In this document: one piece after another, positions 5,953-6,286 of the stretch | Layout of the letters: each line of letters begins with the position of its first letter | Numbering within the stretch: position 1 is the stretch's first letter | Assembly: GCA_020832865.1 (NCBI GenBank) | Contig: JAJHRJ010000029.1 | Location: forward strand, 1-6,286 | Reading direction: 5' to 3' | From: Desulfurococcaceae archaeon | GTDB taxonomy: Archaea; Thermoproteota; Thermoprotei_A; Sulfolobales; Desulfurococcaceae | DNA: 6,286 bases | Notes under the pieces: model-generated | What the model saw: only the letters and a program-made list of their open reading frames with translations | Database searches by the model: none | What the model was told of the DNA's origin: nothing | Position numbers and translations under genes: made by a program

Positions 5953-6286
5953 GTGGGGTTTCTAACCTGGCTTATCAGCGTAGTGTATAAGTCAATGTTT
6001 CTCACCGGGGACACTGGGCTTAGAAAAGCTCATATTGCATCTAAAGCCCTATTCACGTTTAGCCTAATATTAGTCTATGTGCACAGCCCGGAGAAAGCCC
6101 CTCTACTCTTACCTATACTACTATTCCTCGGGTTTTTACATGCTGGCTTAGAGTGGATTATAGCAACACTCACACTAACGGGTCTCGTGAGCGCCTACTT
6201 AGCTAGTTCAGCATATCTCCTCTCACTTACAGGCCTCTACACTATGACTCCACTAGAAGTGCTCTCTGTCACGCTGAGGTCTATTA
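5953..6286 (+). CDS. ECF transporter T component (EcfT/CbiQ type), 5' part only
   Basis: The frame is open from the ATPase stop to the window end, giving 111 complete codons from GTG 5953, or 114 from GTG 5944. The protein begins with a short amphipathic stretch and then FLTGDTGLRKAHIASKALF. This resembles the EcfT entry motif in which a Gly-Asp-Thr/Ser is followed by a basic stretch leading into the first membrane helix. Hydrophobic segments follow at about 31-41, then a run rich in Leu, Ile and Ala from about 47 to 95. The conserved coupling helices with the Ala-Arg motifs that grip the ATPases would lie past the window end and cannot be checked. Position directly after an ECF double ATPase and an S component makes EcfT the natural assignment. 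It would be the scaffold that couples ATP hydrolysis to S-component tilting. Confidence 0.78.
   Translation, partial: MGFLTWLISVVYKSMFLTGDTGLRKAHIASKALFTFSLILVYVHSPEKAPLLLPILLFLGFLHAGLEWIIATLTLTGLVSAYLASSAYLLSLTGLYTMTPLEVLSVTLRSI

Noticed and set aside
5448..6014. Two minus-strand open frames (5448-5696 and 5814-6014) opposite the second ATPase domain
   Set aside because: Both mirror conserved motifs of the sense gene, and the second also crosses into the T-component gene. Neither looks like a protein family.
1..6286. CRISPR array, tRNA or rRNA genes, insertion sequences, phage or toxin-antitoxin genes
   Set aside because: No regularly spaced repeats, clover-leaf candidates, transposase-like frames or terminal inverted repeats were seen. 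Gaps between genes are all under 85 nt.

Overview
The window reads like a piece of a hyperthermophilic crenarchaeal chromosome, most likely Desulfurococcales or a relative. That placement is inferred from AGA/AGG-dominated arginine codons, frequent ATA and CTA codons, frequent GTG and TTG starts, GGTG-type Shine-Dalgarno sites, tight gene packing on one strand and T-rich intergenic gaps. It was not tested by any search. Seven genes are supported, all on the + strand. The first and last are cut by the window edges.

Left block (1-2412): the end of an ABC peptide-import operon. It holds the 3' part of a DppC-type permease, then two paralogous ATPases, DppD and DppF. The permease and DppD genes overlap by 23 nt, and DppD and DppF are 9 nt apart. 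Both ATPases have complete nucleotide-binding motifs and a C-terminal oligopeptide-type extension with four cysteines of the kind that binds an iron-sulfur cluster in this family. The substrate-binding protein and DppB would lie upstream of the window.

Middle (2478-3755): a 425-residue protein built as zinc ribbon, threonine-synthase-like fold-type II PLP domain, then C-terminal winged helix-turn-helix. The lysine expected to hold PLP is arginine (SVRDR where the family has S[FV]KDR), and other cofactor-contact motifs have drifted. It is best read as a candidate regulator made from a dead enzyme, not as a working threonine synthase.

Right block (3836-6286): an energy-coupling factor (ECF) vitamin-type transporter. 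It has an S component of the HmpT-like/PF07155 type with an unusual two-helix insertion, a fused double ATPase, and the start of the transmembrane T component, cut by the window end. The 80-nt gap between the putative regulator and the S gene holds a perfect 8+4+8 inverted repeat overlapping a plausible BRE/TATA element, which is a good candidate operator.

The most interesting reading is a self-contained unit: a pseudo-threonine-synthase/winged-helix sensor next to the ECF importer it may control. This would be a fold-type II parallel to MocR regulators (winged helix plus fold-type I aminotransferase domain), some of which regulate vitamin B6 genes. The link to the importer and the nature of the ligand are inference.
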